DNA of 64,000 nt from Vagococcus allomyrinae (GTDB lineage Bacteria > Bacillota > Bacilli > Lactobacillales > Vagococcaceae): positions 186,001 to 250,000 of the forward strand of contig NZ_JAEEGA010000006.1 of the NCBI RefSeq assembly GCF_017829975.1. The letters run 5' to 3'. This document shows, piece by piece, positions 10,341-18,277 of this stretch (position 1 is the stretch's first letter; each line of letters opens with the position of its first letter). The position numbers and the translations under genes are program-made. The notes beneath the pieces were generated by a model, which searched no databases, had not been told where the DNA came from, and was given only the letters and a program-made list of their open reading frames with translations.

Positions 10341-10376
10341 AATAAGACCTGAGCGAATTTTCGTTCAGGTCTTATT
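10341..10376. terminator. Bidirectional terminator between ileS and zwf
   Basis: A near-perfect 16-bp inverted repeat: AATAAGACCTGAGCGA (10341-10356) pairs with its complement at 10361-10376 across a TTTT-containing loop. On the minus strand it is followed by a run of Ts, so it is strongest for zwf, but it also separates convergent ileS. Confidence 0.85.
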
Positions 10377-10383
10377 TGGGGTG

Positions 10384-11904
10384 TTAGAGTTTTCCGTGCT
10401 CACGATACCATTCGTCCGGATGCCAAATCCATTCGAAGCCATCTCTTGACAAGAGATCAAAGGCACATTGTGGCCCCATAGTACCGCTAGGGTAATTAGG
10501 GAAGTCAGGTGTTTCTTTGTCCCAGGCATGTCTAATCACGTCCACAATACGCCATGATTGAGCAACTTCATCCCAGTGAGTAAAGTTAGTCCCATCGCCT
10601 TGGAGGCAGTCTAAGATCAATTTCTCGTAAGCCTCAGGGCTATTGTCCAAAGACTCTGCAGAATGACGGTAGTCCAATTTAATCGGATCGATATTAAAAC
10701 CAGATCCAATCTCTTTGCCGTTTAGCGTCAATTGGAAGCCTTCAGTCGGTTGAATATAAATAGTTAAAATATTACGGGGGATATCTTCAGCGTCACAAGC
10801 ATTTTCACTTGGATCACGGAAGACATTAATCGGTGTTGGTTTAAAGACGACATTAATTCGAGTGCCCTTTTCGGTTAATTGTTTACCTGTTCGAATGTAA
10901 AAAGGAACGCCACGCCATCTGAAATTATCAACAACCAATTTACCAGCCACAAACGTTTCGGTTTGAGACTCTGGCTCTACATTTGTTTCGTCACGATAGC
11001 TGATAAATGATTTGCCGTCTAATTGACCGGGGCCGTACTGACCTCGAACAAAATTTTTCATGGCTTCTTTTTCGGAGTAGACACGAATTGAATTTAGGGC
11101 CTTCACTTTTTCTTCTCGGATAGTTTTTTCAGAGAAGATGGCGGGAGGCTCCATGACGAGAAGTGAGACAACTTGCAAGATATGGTTTTGTACCATGTCT
11201 TTTAAGGCACCACTTTTATCATAATAACCACCACGTTCTTCAACGCCGAGTGATTCAGATAAAGTAACTTGAATATTATCAATGTATTTGTTGTTCCATA
11301 AGGATTCAAAGATATTATTGCCAAAGCGAACGGCTGAAATGTTTTGAATCATTTCTTTGCCTAAGTAATGATCAATCCGGAAAATTTGATCTTCTTCAAA
11401 CACAGCCCGAATCTCGTTATTTAACTTTTCAGCAGATTGATAATCTGTCCCAAATGGCTTCTCAATAATTAATCGATTAAAGCCATTTTCTGTGATGATT
11501 TGTTCAGATTTTAAATGTTCAGTGATAACACCAAAAAAATTAGGAGCCATGGCTAAATAAAAGATTCGATTGTTATCTAATTGATACTTGCGATCTAATT
11601 CAGTCGCTAATACCTTAAGATTATGATAGTGTTCGGTGTCTGTCACATTATGAGCTTGATAATAGAAATGGCTTGTAAAATCAGCTAATTCTTTTTCTGT
11701 AGGCTCTAATTCTTGAATAGTTCCTCGAACGATGTCTCGATAGTACTCGTGACTCCATTCGCGACGAGCTGTTCCAATAACAGCGAAACGTTCTTTTAAG
11801 AAACCTTTTCTAAATAGGCGAAACAAAGATGGGTATAGTTTTCGTTGTGCTAAGTCGCCAGTTCCTCCGAAAATCGTAAATAATGCGATTTGTTCATTTG
11901 ACAT
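10384..11904 (-). CDS. zwf: Glucose-6-phosphate 1-dehydrogenase
   Basis: Oxidises glucose 6-phosphate to 6-phosphogluconolactone with NADP+, feeding the oxidative pentose phosphate pathway. The N-terminal dinucleotide-binding loop is GGTGDLA (residues 13-19). EKPFG is at 148-152, and the active-site signature RIDHYLGKE is at 176-184, with its Asp-His pair and Lys intact. At 506 residues it has the family's normal length. The ATG is preceded by GTGAGGCGG on the minus strand. It is a single-gene unit with its own promoter and terminator, convergent with ileS. Confidence 0.97.
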   Translation of the reverse strand: MSNEQIALFTIFGGTGDLAQRKLYPSLFRLFRKGFLKERFAVIGTARREWSHEYYRDIVRGTIQELEPTEKELADFTSHFYYQAHNVTDTEHYHNLKVLATELDRKYQLDNNRIFYLAMAPNFFGVITEHLKSEQIITENGFNRLIIEKPFGTDYQSAEKLNNEIRAVFEEDQIFRIDHYLGKEMIQNISAVRFGNNIFESLWNNKYIDNIQVTLSESLGVEERGGYYDKSGALKDMVQNHILQVVSLLVMEPPAIFSEKTIREEKVKALNSIRVYSEKEAMKNFVRGQYGPGQLDGKSFISYRDETNVEPESQTETFVAGKLVVDNFRWRGVPFYIRTGKQLTEKGTRINVVFKPTPINVFRDPSENACDAEDIPRNILTIYIQPTEGFQLTLNGKEIGSGFNIDPIKLDYRHSAESLDNSPEAYEKLILDCLQGDGTNFTHWDEVAQSWRIVDVIRHAWDKETPDFPNYPSGTMGPQCAFDLLSRDGFEWIWHPDEWYREHGKL

Positions 11905-11987
11905 AGATATCGCCGCCTCACTTTCTGAAAATAAGTAAATTTGAAACTTTCATAAGTTAATTGAAAATTTGTAAAATTATTACATTA

Positions 11988-12016
11988 GGTATATTTTACT
12001 GGTTTAGTTGAGTCAA
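11988..12016 (-). promoter_or_regulatory. Putative sigma-A promoter for zwf
   Basis: Read on the minus strand, TTGACT (12016-12011) and TATACC (11993-11988) are separated by exactly 17 bases. They lie about 85 bases upstream of the zwf start. Confidence 0.5.
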
Positions 12017-12073
12017 AGCAAGGATAAACGATCTTATCTGCTGCTATTTATTTTAAGAGGGAATAAATAACAG

Positions 12074-12102
12074 AAAAAAGAAAAACCTCGAAGATCGAGG
12101 TT
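12074..12102 (-). terminator. Terminator of the DtxR-family regulator gene
   Basis: On the minus strand the stem AACCTCGA with TCGAGGTT (12102-12084) is followed by a T-rich run (to 12074). It overlaps the stop codon region of the regulator gene and separates it from zwf. Confidence 0.8.
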
Positions 12103-12751
12103 ACTGTTCACTAACAAAAATATTATGAGCTGCCTTAAAACTGACATGAAATTTTTGGCCATCATCATTGATGAGGGTAAGTGGGCCTTCATAAGCCCCA
12201 ATTGTTTTAACTGTAACGAGGGCATGAATACCGAGATTAATACTTGCTAAATAGTCAAGGAGTTCCGTTTCATCGATGACTCGTTCAATTCGAATACGTT
12301 GATTGACTGTGACTTCACTTAAGGATTTTAATTTTTGTTCTTGAATTGGTTGATTATTTCCAGGAATAACACCACCATGAGGACAAACTTTTGGAAAATC
12401 GAGGTATTCCTCTAGACGATTAGCCAGTTCTTCAGACGTGACATGTTCCAAGACTTCGGCTTCCACATGGACTTCATTCCAAGCGTAATTCAAATGGTTG
12501 ACGAGGAATACTTCCCACAGTCGGTGTTTTCTAACAAGCGTGCTAGCATGCTGCAAACCAGCATCTGTCAATTGCACACCTTGATAGGGGGAATGTTTGA
12601 CAAAGCCATCTTTTTCTAGCTTAGAGATCATTTCACTCACAGAAGCAGCGGAGACATTTAAGCCAGCTACAATTGATTTATTATTTATTTTTTTATCATA
12701 GCCACCTAATTCAAATATTAGTTTTAGGTAGTCTTCTTTATTGGGAGTCAT
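12101..12751 (-). CDS. DtxR/MntR-family metal-dependent transcriptional repressor
   Basis: A manganese- or iron-responsive repressor of the DtxR family, similar to enterococcal EfaR and streptococcal ScaR/SloR. An N-terminal winged helix (about residues 1-70, with NKSIVAGLNVSAASVSEMIS) is followed by the metal-binding and dimerisation domain (HRLWEVFLV, EVHVEAEVLEHV, CPHGG), and a C-terminal FeoA/SH3-like domain (about 150-210). The Glu/His/Cys ligand residues of the family are readable. The ATG at 12751 is chosen over the ATG at 12772, because GTGAGG lies 9 bases before it and would be inside the longer reading. The length is 216 residues. The regulated metal cannot be told from sequence alone. 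Confidence 0.88.
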   Translation of the reverse strand: MTPNKEDYLKLIFELGGYDKKINNKSIVAGLNVSAASVSEMISKLEKDGFVKHSPYQGVQLTDAGLQHASTLVRKHRLWEVFLVNHLNYAWNEVHVEAEVLEHVTSEELANRLEEYLDFPKVCPHGGVIPGNNQPIQEQKLKSLSEVTVNQRIRIERVIDETELLDYLASINLGIHALVTVKTIGAYEGPLTLINDDGQKFHVSFKAAHNIFVSEQ

Positions 12752-12867
12752 AGTACTTGGCCTCACTTTCATTATCTATTCTATCAGATTTTACGCATCT
12801 CTCGCAATCTTAATGACAAGAACTTCGACATGAAAACGAATCCATTTGAGATTGTTTGGACTTTTGT

Positions 12868-12884
12868 AGGTTAGTTGCTAACTT
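12868..12884. promoter_or_regulatory. Inverted repeat upstream of the metalloregulator
   Basis: AGGTTAG-TTG-CTAACTT forms an imperfect dyad (perfect core GTTAG/CTAAC at 12870-12874 and 12878-12882). It lies in the 280-base gap between the divergent regulator and AP2-protein genes. A dyad of this size could be an operator, but no consensus was checked. Confidence 0.25.
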
Positions 12885-13029
12885 AATAGTTTGAAAGTTT
12901 AACCGATTATGGATATAAGGATTATGTCAAAGCTATTAATCGTAGAGAAGTCAGAGATAAGCTGATCTGTTGTTTAGCAGATAATAGCGGGTCACTTTCT
13001 CGACTAAAAGTAAGTGGAGGGATGATTAG

Positions 13030-13683
13030 TTGAAATCGACAACAAGGAAGAAGAACGTCACTAAGTGTCACTATCTTGATTTGTCTGGACAAGTTTTTGG
13101 TGAATTATGTGTAAAGAGGGCTACTGAGGAGCGAAAAGAAGGCACAGTTGTTTGGTTATGCGAGTGTTCTTGTGGAAAACAAGTAAAACTTTCAAGGAGG
13201 CAGTTAATACGAGGATATCGTGTTGATTGTGGCCATATTAAGTTGGCTTCCTTAAATATTCGTCAACAGGTGTTTGGTAAATTGAAAGTCATCCAACCAA
13301 TGACTGAACTAGGCAATCAGACAAAATGGCTGTGTCAATGTGACTGTGGGAATCAAACAATTGTCTATTATTATAATTTACGAAATGGCCATACTCAGAG
13401 TTGTGGTTGTTTAAAAGCTGTCTCACCCCTTACGATTGTCAATGGGACAGCGATCGAATTAATTAAGTCAACCACTGTAAATAGTAATAATACCAGTGGT
13501 TTTCGAGGTGTCAGCCGTTGTCATAATAGTTCGAAATGGCGAGCGGACATTACTTTCAAAGGTGAACAATTCCATTTGGGAAATTTCGAGACTCGTGAAG
13601 CTGCTCATGAAGCTCGTCAAGCAGCAGAAAAGCATTTTTATTCCCCCTTGCTTTCCCAATATGATAATCTCCCTAAGTTTTAA
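13030..13683 (+). CDS. Orphan AP2-domain protein with two Cys-rich repeats
   Basis: A probable DNA-binding protein. Two similar N-terminal repeats (about 20-71 and 78-129) each begin with VFG and carry cysteine clusters: C44-x-C46-x-C48 with C67-G-H69, and C102-x-C104-x-C106 with C125-G-C127. They look like zinc ribbons. The C-terminus (about 155-203) is an AP2/ERF-type domain: GFRGVSRCHNSSKWRADI followed by HLGNFETREAAHEARQAAE. AP2 domains in bacteria are mostly found in phage and homing HNH nucleases, but no HNH motif is visible here. The start is TTG with GGAGG 9 bases upstream. It lies alone between divergent or opposed genes. The function is unknown; mobile-element descent is an inference. 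Confidence 0.75.
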   Translation: MKSTTRKKNVTKCHYLDLSGQVFGELCVKRATEERKEGTVVWLCECSCGKQVKLSRRQLIRGYRVDCGHIKLASLNIRQQVFGKLKVIQPMTELGNQTKWLCQCDCGNQTIVYYYNLRNGHTQSCGCLKAVSPLTIVNGTAIELIKSTTVNSNNTSGFRGVSRCHNSSKWRADITFKGEQFHLGNFETREAAHEARQAAEKHFYSPLLSQYDNLPKF

Positions 13684-14040
13684 TCAATGGAAGAGTGTTT
13701 GGGGCTCATCAACAAGCTGGGACATAAAGTCGTTTTGGTCCCAGTACTACGCAAGCTTTGAAACCTCAACACTCTTCGATGTCTTTTATTTCTCAGACGA
13801 TCAATTGCAAGAATAACGGCTAGCATTTTAATGCGTAGAAATTGAGGACTCTACAGTTCGCTAGGATTTCGTCAATTGCTAAAGGCTGAAGCGATAAGTA
13901 TTGCCGTTATTTTTATTGCTTTAGCAATTAAAGACAAGAGACATCGAAGTGAAGGTCGAAGTAATTAGACTTTTGCAGCATGTCTATTGCACAAGGCTCG
14001 TTAAAGTACTGGAGGCTAGGACTTTTGTCCAACCTCTTGA
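13684..14040. repeat. Intergenic dispersed-repeat region (copy A)
   Basis: No gene is seen in this 357-base gap. It holds a long imperfect inverted repeat: the left arm starting CTTCGATGTC and ending AATAACGGC (13774-13820), and the right arm starting GCCGTTATT and ending GACATCGAAG (13903-13949), around an 82-base loop. A smaller dyad TGGGAC/GTCCCA lies at about 13718-13743. The segment ACTACGCAAGCTTTGA (13747-13762) and the arm sequences recur, inverted, in the gap at 29543-29665. Confidence 0.6.
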
Positions 14041-15351
14041 TTACATCGTCTGAAGGCGGATGTCAAACTCATCTTGAATGGCGTAGAGATAGACTAAATT
14101 CTCTCGGTTTACTCTGGCAACCTCTTGCCATTCATTGACATGACTAAAATAAGCAATCGCAATCATTTGAATGCTACAGAGCATCGGGAAAATGGCTTGC
14201 CTTTCTTCCTCTGTTAAAGGCTCTTCTTGATGGTAGCCGGTAATTAATTCTTGAAAAAGTTGAGGCCATTGTCGATAGTGACTTGGTTTCGTTAAATGTG
14301 ATAAAATCGCTGTTCCCATATAGCAAAGATCGAAAAGTCGTTGACTTTTGACACTAATATCAAAATCAATAAATCCTGAGACTTTTGTTCCTGAATAAAG
14401 AATGTTCCCTGGATTCGGGTCTCGGTGAATAACTTGTTGAGGGAGTCTGGGAAATAGTGTGTTCACCTTTGATAAAAGAGCGTCAGCAAAACCACTGGGC
14501 AAATCGAGTTGCCATTGAAGGGCAACTTTAGTTGTTTCTGGCAAAGCCCAGTTTTCAAGAGTTGTGATTAAATCATAGGTGTCAATCAAATCCGATGAGA
14601 GAGAGCCTAATACTCGATGAAGCTTAGCCAAGGCTCGGCCTTGCTCATTTGCGTAGAGTGTCATTTTTTCTGAAAAAAGAGCAGTCATTGTTAATGGCTC
14701 GCCCACTAAACTTTTCATTAAGATAAAATCACCGGCGTCTAATTGTAAAATGGGACACTCTTTGTTAGTTAAATAGATCTCTTGACTGGCAATGCCTTCA
14801 TTAATCAGTCCGGCGCAAATACGAGCGTGTTTGTCCAGTTCATCATACTGTCCTTTCTTTAAGATATAGTCGTGATTAATCACCCAAACTTGATGGCGAA
14901 TGTGTTCGGTGTCCAAAGGAGTAATACTTGTAATAGCAGGAAACGTCCAATTGGTTGTAATGAGCTTGATTAATTCTGTTTTTGTATACATGACTTGTCC
15001 TCTTTCTAAAATATTTGGACAAACCGGTTTGTCGATGGAATGGATCTTAAGGTAGACTTTTGGACCGCACCCGTAGACTTGAGTGAATGCTCGATAAAAG
15101 CCTGAATAGCTTTGAAAACCATAATCGAGAGCAGCTTGTTGTTTTGGCTGGCCTTGAGAAATGTCATATAAAGTGTGACAAAGTTTGCGTTGGCGGATAT
15201 AAGTAGCTAACGTACTGCCAGTAATTTCTTTGAACAGGCGAGCGAAGTGGAAGGGAGAGTAATGGTACCTCTCGGCTAATTCCGTAACTGTCCAATGACT
15301 TTTTAAATGAGTTTCAATATAGTTAACACAATCTGCGATAATGCGTTCCAT
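14041..15351 (-). CDS. AraC-type HTH fused to aminoglycoside-phosphotransferase-like domain
   Basis: Residues 1-100 form an AraC/XylS double helix-turn-helix (WTVTELAERYHYSPFHFARL and ALDYGFQSYSGFYRAFTQ). From about residue 120 a phosphotransferase of the APH/choline kinase type follows, with the catalytic loop HRDPNPGNILYSG near 306 and the metal-binding DFD (GFIDFDIS) near 322. The fusion could couple substrate binding or phosphorylation to gene control, or the kinase part could modify a small molecule such as an antibiotic. Neither is shown by the sequence. The ATG at 15351 is chosen because GGAGG lies 8 bases before it; the ATG at 15366 would include that site. The length is 436 residues. 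It is monocistronic. Confidence 0.85.
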   Translation of the reverse strand: MERIIADCVNYIETHLKSHWTVTELAERYHYSPFHFARLFKEITGSTLATYIRQRKLCHTLYDISQGQPKQQAALDYGFQSYSGFYRAFTQVYGCGPKVYLKIHSIDKPVCPNILERGQVMYTKTELIKLITTNWTFPAITSITPLDTEHIRHQVWVINHDYILKKGQYDELDKHARICAGLINEGIASQEIYLTNKECPILQLDAGDFILMKSLVGEPLTMTALFSEKMTLYANEQGRALAKLHRVLGSLSSDLIDTYDLITTLENWALPETTKVALQWQLDLPSGFADALLSKVNTLFPRLPQQVIHRDPNPGNILYSGTKVSGFIDFDISVKSQRLFDLCYMGTAILSHLTKPSHYRQWPQLFQELITGYHQEEPLTEEERQAIFPMLCSIQMIAIAYFSHVNEWQEVARVNRENLVYLYAIQDEFDIRLQTM

Positions 15352-15551
15352 AATGTTGACCTCCACGTGTTAGTTATAGTATAGCCTATAATAAAAAGCA
15401 AATGATGTCGAAAATTGCTAAATGTGTCCATCCGTAACCTAATTCAGTGGAATTTTTTGTTCGATTGTCAAAGAAGGCTTAGTTTTGCTAGTGATTTTCA
15501 ATTTATTTATGATATAGTATTAAGTATTGAACTGAAGATAGGGTGACTAAG

Positions 15552-16289
15552 ATGGCAACTAAATTTACGGAAAAACATGAAATTCAATTTTACGAATGCG
15601 ATGTGACAGGTAAACTGACTTTACCAATGCTTCTTAATATCGTCATTAAAACCTCTGAATCACAAAGTGAAGCCTTGGGCAGAGGGTCTGATTTTGTTAA
15701 TAGTCTTGGTTTAGGCTGGGTCATTACTCAGCATGAGATGACGATTACTCGCTTACCTAAAACAGAAGAGCTAGTATCAGTCACAACGGAGGCCACATCA
15801 TATAACAAGTATTTTTGTTACCGCAATTTCTGGATTCACGATGAAAGTGGCCAGGAATGCGTTGCGATTAGTTCAACGTTTGTGTTAATGGACTTAACCA
15901 CACGCAAGATGACAAGTGTGCCGTTAGATATTATTGAGGCTTATGATTGCGAAAAAATTACTAAGATTTTGCGAGGAACGAAAATTAGTTCTTTAGAAGA
16001 TGATTCAGATGCTAGAGAGTATCGAGTTCGTTTTTCCGACATTGATGGCAATAAACATGTCAATAATTCCCGTTATCTGGATTGGATGGTTGATAGTTTG
16101 GCTTATAAATTTTTAACCAGCCATGAACCAACTTTTGTAAATATTCGTTTTGATAAGGAACTAGCCTATGGCAACAGTGTGACAAGTCATTGGCAAGAGG
16201 CCTCAGGAGAACAACTGATTAGTAAGCATCGCATTAAGTTGGACGGAACACTTTGTGCAGAAGCCAATATTAGCTGGCGCAGCATGTAG
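15552..16289 (+). CDS. Acyl-ACP thioesterase (FatA/FatB-like hotdog fold)
   Basis: Predicted to hydrolyse acyl-acyl carrier protein and release free fatty acid. Two tandem hotdog domains are readable: the first starts HEIQFYECDVTGKLTLPMLL, the second VRFSDIDGNKHVNNSRYLDW. The second holds the Asn/His motif typical of acyl-ACP thioesterases (N-x-H-V-N-N). At 245 residues it is in the bacterial TE14 size range. The ATG at 15552 is favoured over GTG at 15543 because the AGGG-type site overlaps the GTG. A terminator follows immediately. No fatty-acid genes are adjacent. Confidence 0.88.
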   Translation: MATKFTEKHEIQFYECDVTGKLTLPMLLNIVIKTSESQSEALGRGSDFVNSLGLGWVITQHEMTITRLPKTEELVSVTTEATSYNKYFCYRNFWIHDESGQECVAISSTFVLMDLTTRKMTSVPLDIIEAYDCEKITKILRGTKISSLEDDSDAREYRVRFSDIDGNKHVNNSRYLDWMVDSLAYKFLTSHEPTFVNIRFDKELAYGNSVTSHWQEASGEQLISKHRIKLDGTLCAEANISWRSM

Positions 16290-16293
16290 CCCA

Positions 16294-16332
16294 CCCCTTA
16301 GTTAGGAGAATACTCTTAATTAAGGGGTTTTT
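16294..16332 (+). terminator. Rho-independent terminator after the thioesterase gene
   Basis: CCCCTTA (16294-16300) pairs with TAAGGGG (16321-16327), with further pairing inside, and is followed by TTTTTCTTT. Confidence 0.8.
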
Positions 16333-16484
16333 CTTTACGCAATCTTAACACCTGGAGGCTTTTTCTTAACACTATCTTTATTAAAAAGTTGTTATGCTAG
16401 GGATAGATAAAGCTCCGATACAAGACAATCAGTTACCAATGTATTTGGGGCTATATCTAGAGTTTGAATAGAGGGGTAAAGATA

Positions 16485-16574
16485 ATGAATGGAATTATTG
16501 TTGTATGTGGATTTATGGCATTGTTGTTGTTGTGCTATTTAATTTATGTCTTATTTTGGGGGGATTTAAAATGA
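16485..16574 (+). CDS. kdpF: KdpF small membrane subunit
   Basis: A 29-residue, single-membrane-span peptide ([20 protein letters not shown] continuing YVLFWGDLK). It has the size and hydrophobic pattern of KdpF, the subunit that stabilises the KdpABC K+-transporting ATPase. It is preceded by a GAGGGG ribosome-binding site, and its TGA overlaps the ATG of kdpA in an ATGA arrangement, pointing to translational coupling. Confidence 0.85.
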   Translation: MNGIIVVCGFMALLLLCYLIYVLFWGDLK

Positions 16575-18256
16575 TCTCAATTATTTTTTATAATGTTTTG
16601 TTCTTCGTGGTGCTGATCGGATTAGGCATTCCTTTGGGAAAATATTGCTATAAGGTTATGACTGGGCAAAAAGTTTGGCTCGATCGCTTAGTAAAGCCAG
16701 TGGAAAAGGTGACCTATCGCTTAATTGGTCAAGAAAGTCAGAAGAAGATGACCGCTAAAACTTATGGGGTGGCAGTTATCGCCTTTAGCTTTTTTAGTTT
16801 TTTAGCAGTCTTTCTTATTATGTTACTGCAAGGATTATTGCCTTTAAACCCTGCTCAATTAAAGGGGACAAGTTTAAGTTTAGCGTTTAATACAGCCCTG
16901 AGCTTTACGACCAATACAAACTGGCAGGCTTATTCAGGTGAGACGACTTTATCGACCTTTAGTCAAATCTTTGGATTAACCGTTCAAAATTTTGTCTCCG
17001 CAGCAATAGGTATTTCTGTTCTATTCGTGTTATTAAGAGGATTTATGGCGAAAAAACAAAAAGAAATCGGCAATTTTTGGCAAGATTTAACCAAGTCAAC
17101 TCTCTATATTTTATTACCAATCTCGATCGTCATTGCGTTGTTTTTAGTCTCTCAAGGTGTTGTTCAAAGTTTTTCGGGACCTATCGTCTATGATTCGCTG
17201 GAAAAAGGTGTAAAAAGTTGGCTTTATTTAGGAACAGCTGCTAGTCAAGTCGCGATTAAGCAGTTGGGAACAAATGGTGGGGGATATTTTGGTAGCAACT
17301 CGGCCCATCCTTTTGAAAACCCGACCGTTTTAAGTAACTTTGTTGAGAATATCAGTATCTTGTTGATTCCTATGGCGTTACTAATTGCTTTTGGCTATTT
17401 TGTAAAAGATCATAAACAAGGACGAACACTTTTTATCGTCACGATGATTATTTTTGTCTTAGCGTTAGTTGGCGTGACTCTTAGCGAGTTACATACAAGT
17501 CCTGAATTTGCAGAGTTGATCAATATGGGCAATTTGGAAGGGAAAGAGACACGGTTTGGTGTTGGTTGGTCAGCGCTTTGGGCTGTCAGCACAACAGCTG
17601 CTTCCAATGGTTCGGTCAATGGCATGATGGACAGTTTCACCCCGTTAGGAGGGATGATTCCCATGTTTTTAATGCAGTTAGGCGAAATTGTTTTTGGTGG
17701 TGCCGGTAGTGGCTTATACGGGCTAATTGCGTTTTTAATTTTGACAGTTTTTATTGCAGGACTTTTAGTGGGGCGTACGCCGGAATATTTAGGGAAAAAA
17801 ATTGAACCCTTTGATATGAAAATGGTATGCTTGGTGGTCTTGACACCCCCTTTAATGACTCTCTTGGGGACGATGAGTTTTGTGCTCTGGCCACAAGCAG
17901 AAAGCATGCTGACTAACAGTGGCGCTCATGGCTTTTCAGAAATTCTGTATGCCTTCTCGTCATTGGCCAATAATAATGGTAGTGCATTTGCTGGTTTGCA
18001 GGCAGATACGTCTTTCTTAAATGTAGTCGGTGGCTTGACGATGCTGGTGGTGCGTTTTATTCCGATGATAGCTGTAATTTTCTTGGGTGAGAATTTAGCC
18101 AAAAAGAAAACGGTGGCCATTAGTGAAGGGACGTTATCAACGACCAATGGGACCTTTGTTGGCATGTTGTTTTGTGTCATTATTTTAGTCGGTGCTTTAA
18201 GTTTTTTACCTGCTTTAGCCTTAGGTCCAATTGCTGACTTTTTAACAATGAAATAA
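16571..18256 (+). CDS. kdpA: Potassium-transporting ATPase subunit KdpA
   Basis: The channel-like K+-translocating subunit of the high-affinity KdpFABC pump. It is a 561-residue protein with about ten membrane segments and four selectivity-filter-like loops. Readable ones include [31 protein letters not shown], the region around [11 protein letters not shown], and [13 protein letters not shown]. The ATG at 16571 overlaps the kdpF stop and matches the usual family N-terminus; a longer in-frame reading would overlap kdpF and was rejected. kdpB starts 21 bases downstream. Confidence 0.96.
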   Translation: MISIIFYNVLFFVVLIGLGIPLGKYCYKVMTGQKVWLDRLVKPVEKVTYRLIGQESQKKMTAKTYGVAVIAFSFFSFLAVFLIMLLQGLLPLNPAQLKGTSLSLAFNTALSFTTNTNWQAYSGETTLSTFSQIFGLTVQNFVSAAIGISVLFVLLRGFMAKKQKEIGNFWQDLTKSTLYILLPISIVIALFLVSQGVVQSFSGPIVYDSLEKGVKSWLYLGTAASQVAIKQLGTNGGGYFGSNSAHPFENPTVLSNFVENISILLIPMALLIAFGYFVKDHKQGRTLFIVTMIIFVLALVGVTLSELHTSPEFAELINMGNLEGKETRFGVGWSALWAVSTTAASNGSVNGMMDSFTPLGGMIPMFLMQLGEIVFGGAGSGLYGLIAFLILTVFIAGLLVGRTPEYLGKKIEPFDMKMVCLVVLTPPLMTLLGTMSFVLWPQAESMLTNSGAHGFSEILYAFSSLANNNGSAFAGLQADTSFLNVVGGLTMLVVRFIPMIAVIFLGENLAKKKTVAISEGTLSTTNGTFVGMLFCVIILVGALSFLPALALGPIADFLTMK

Positions 18257-18277
18257 GAAAGAGGAGTGGAGTTTAAC

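Noticed and set aside
13683-14040. The 13.7-14.0 kb inverted repeat as an insertion sequence
   Set aside because: No transposase reading frame lies between the arms and no target duplication is evident; it is too short to be more than a nonautonomous repeat.
16505-16570. Upstream extension of kdpA
   Set aside because: It would overlap kdpF in another frame and lacks a ribosome-binding site; the ATG at 16571 matches the family N-terminus.
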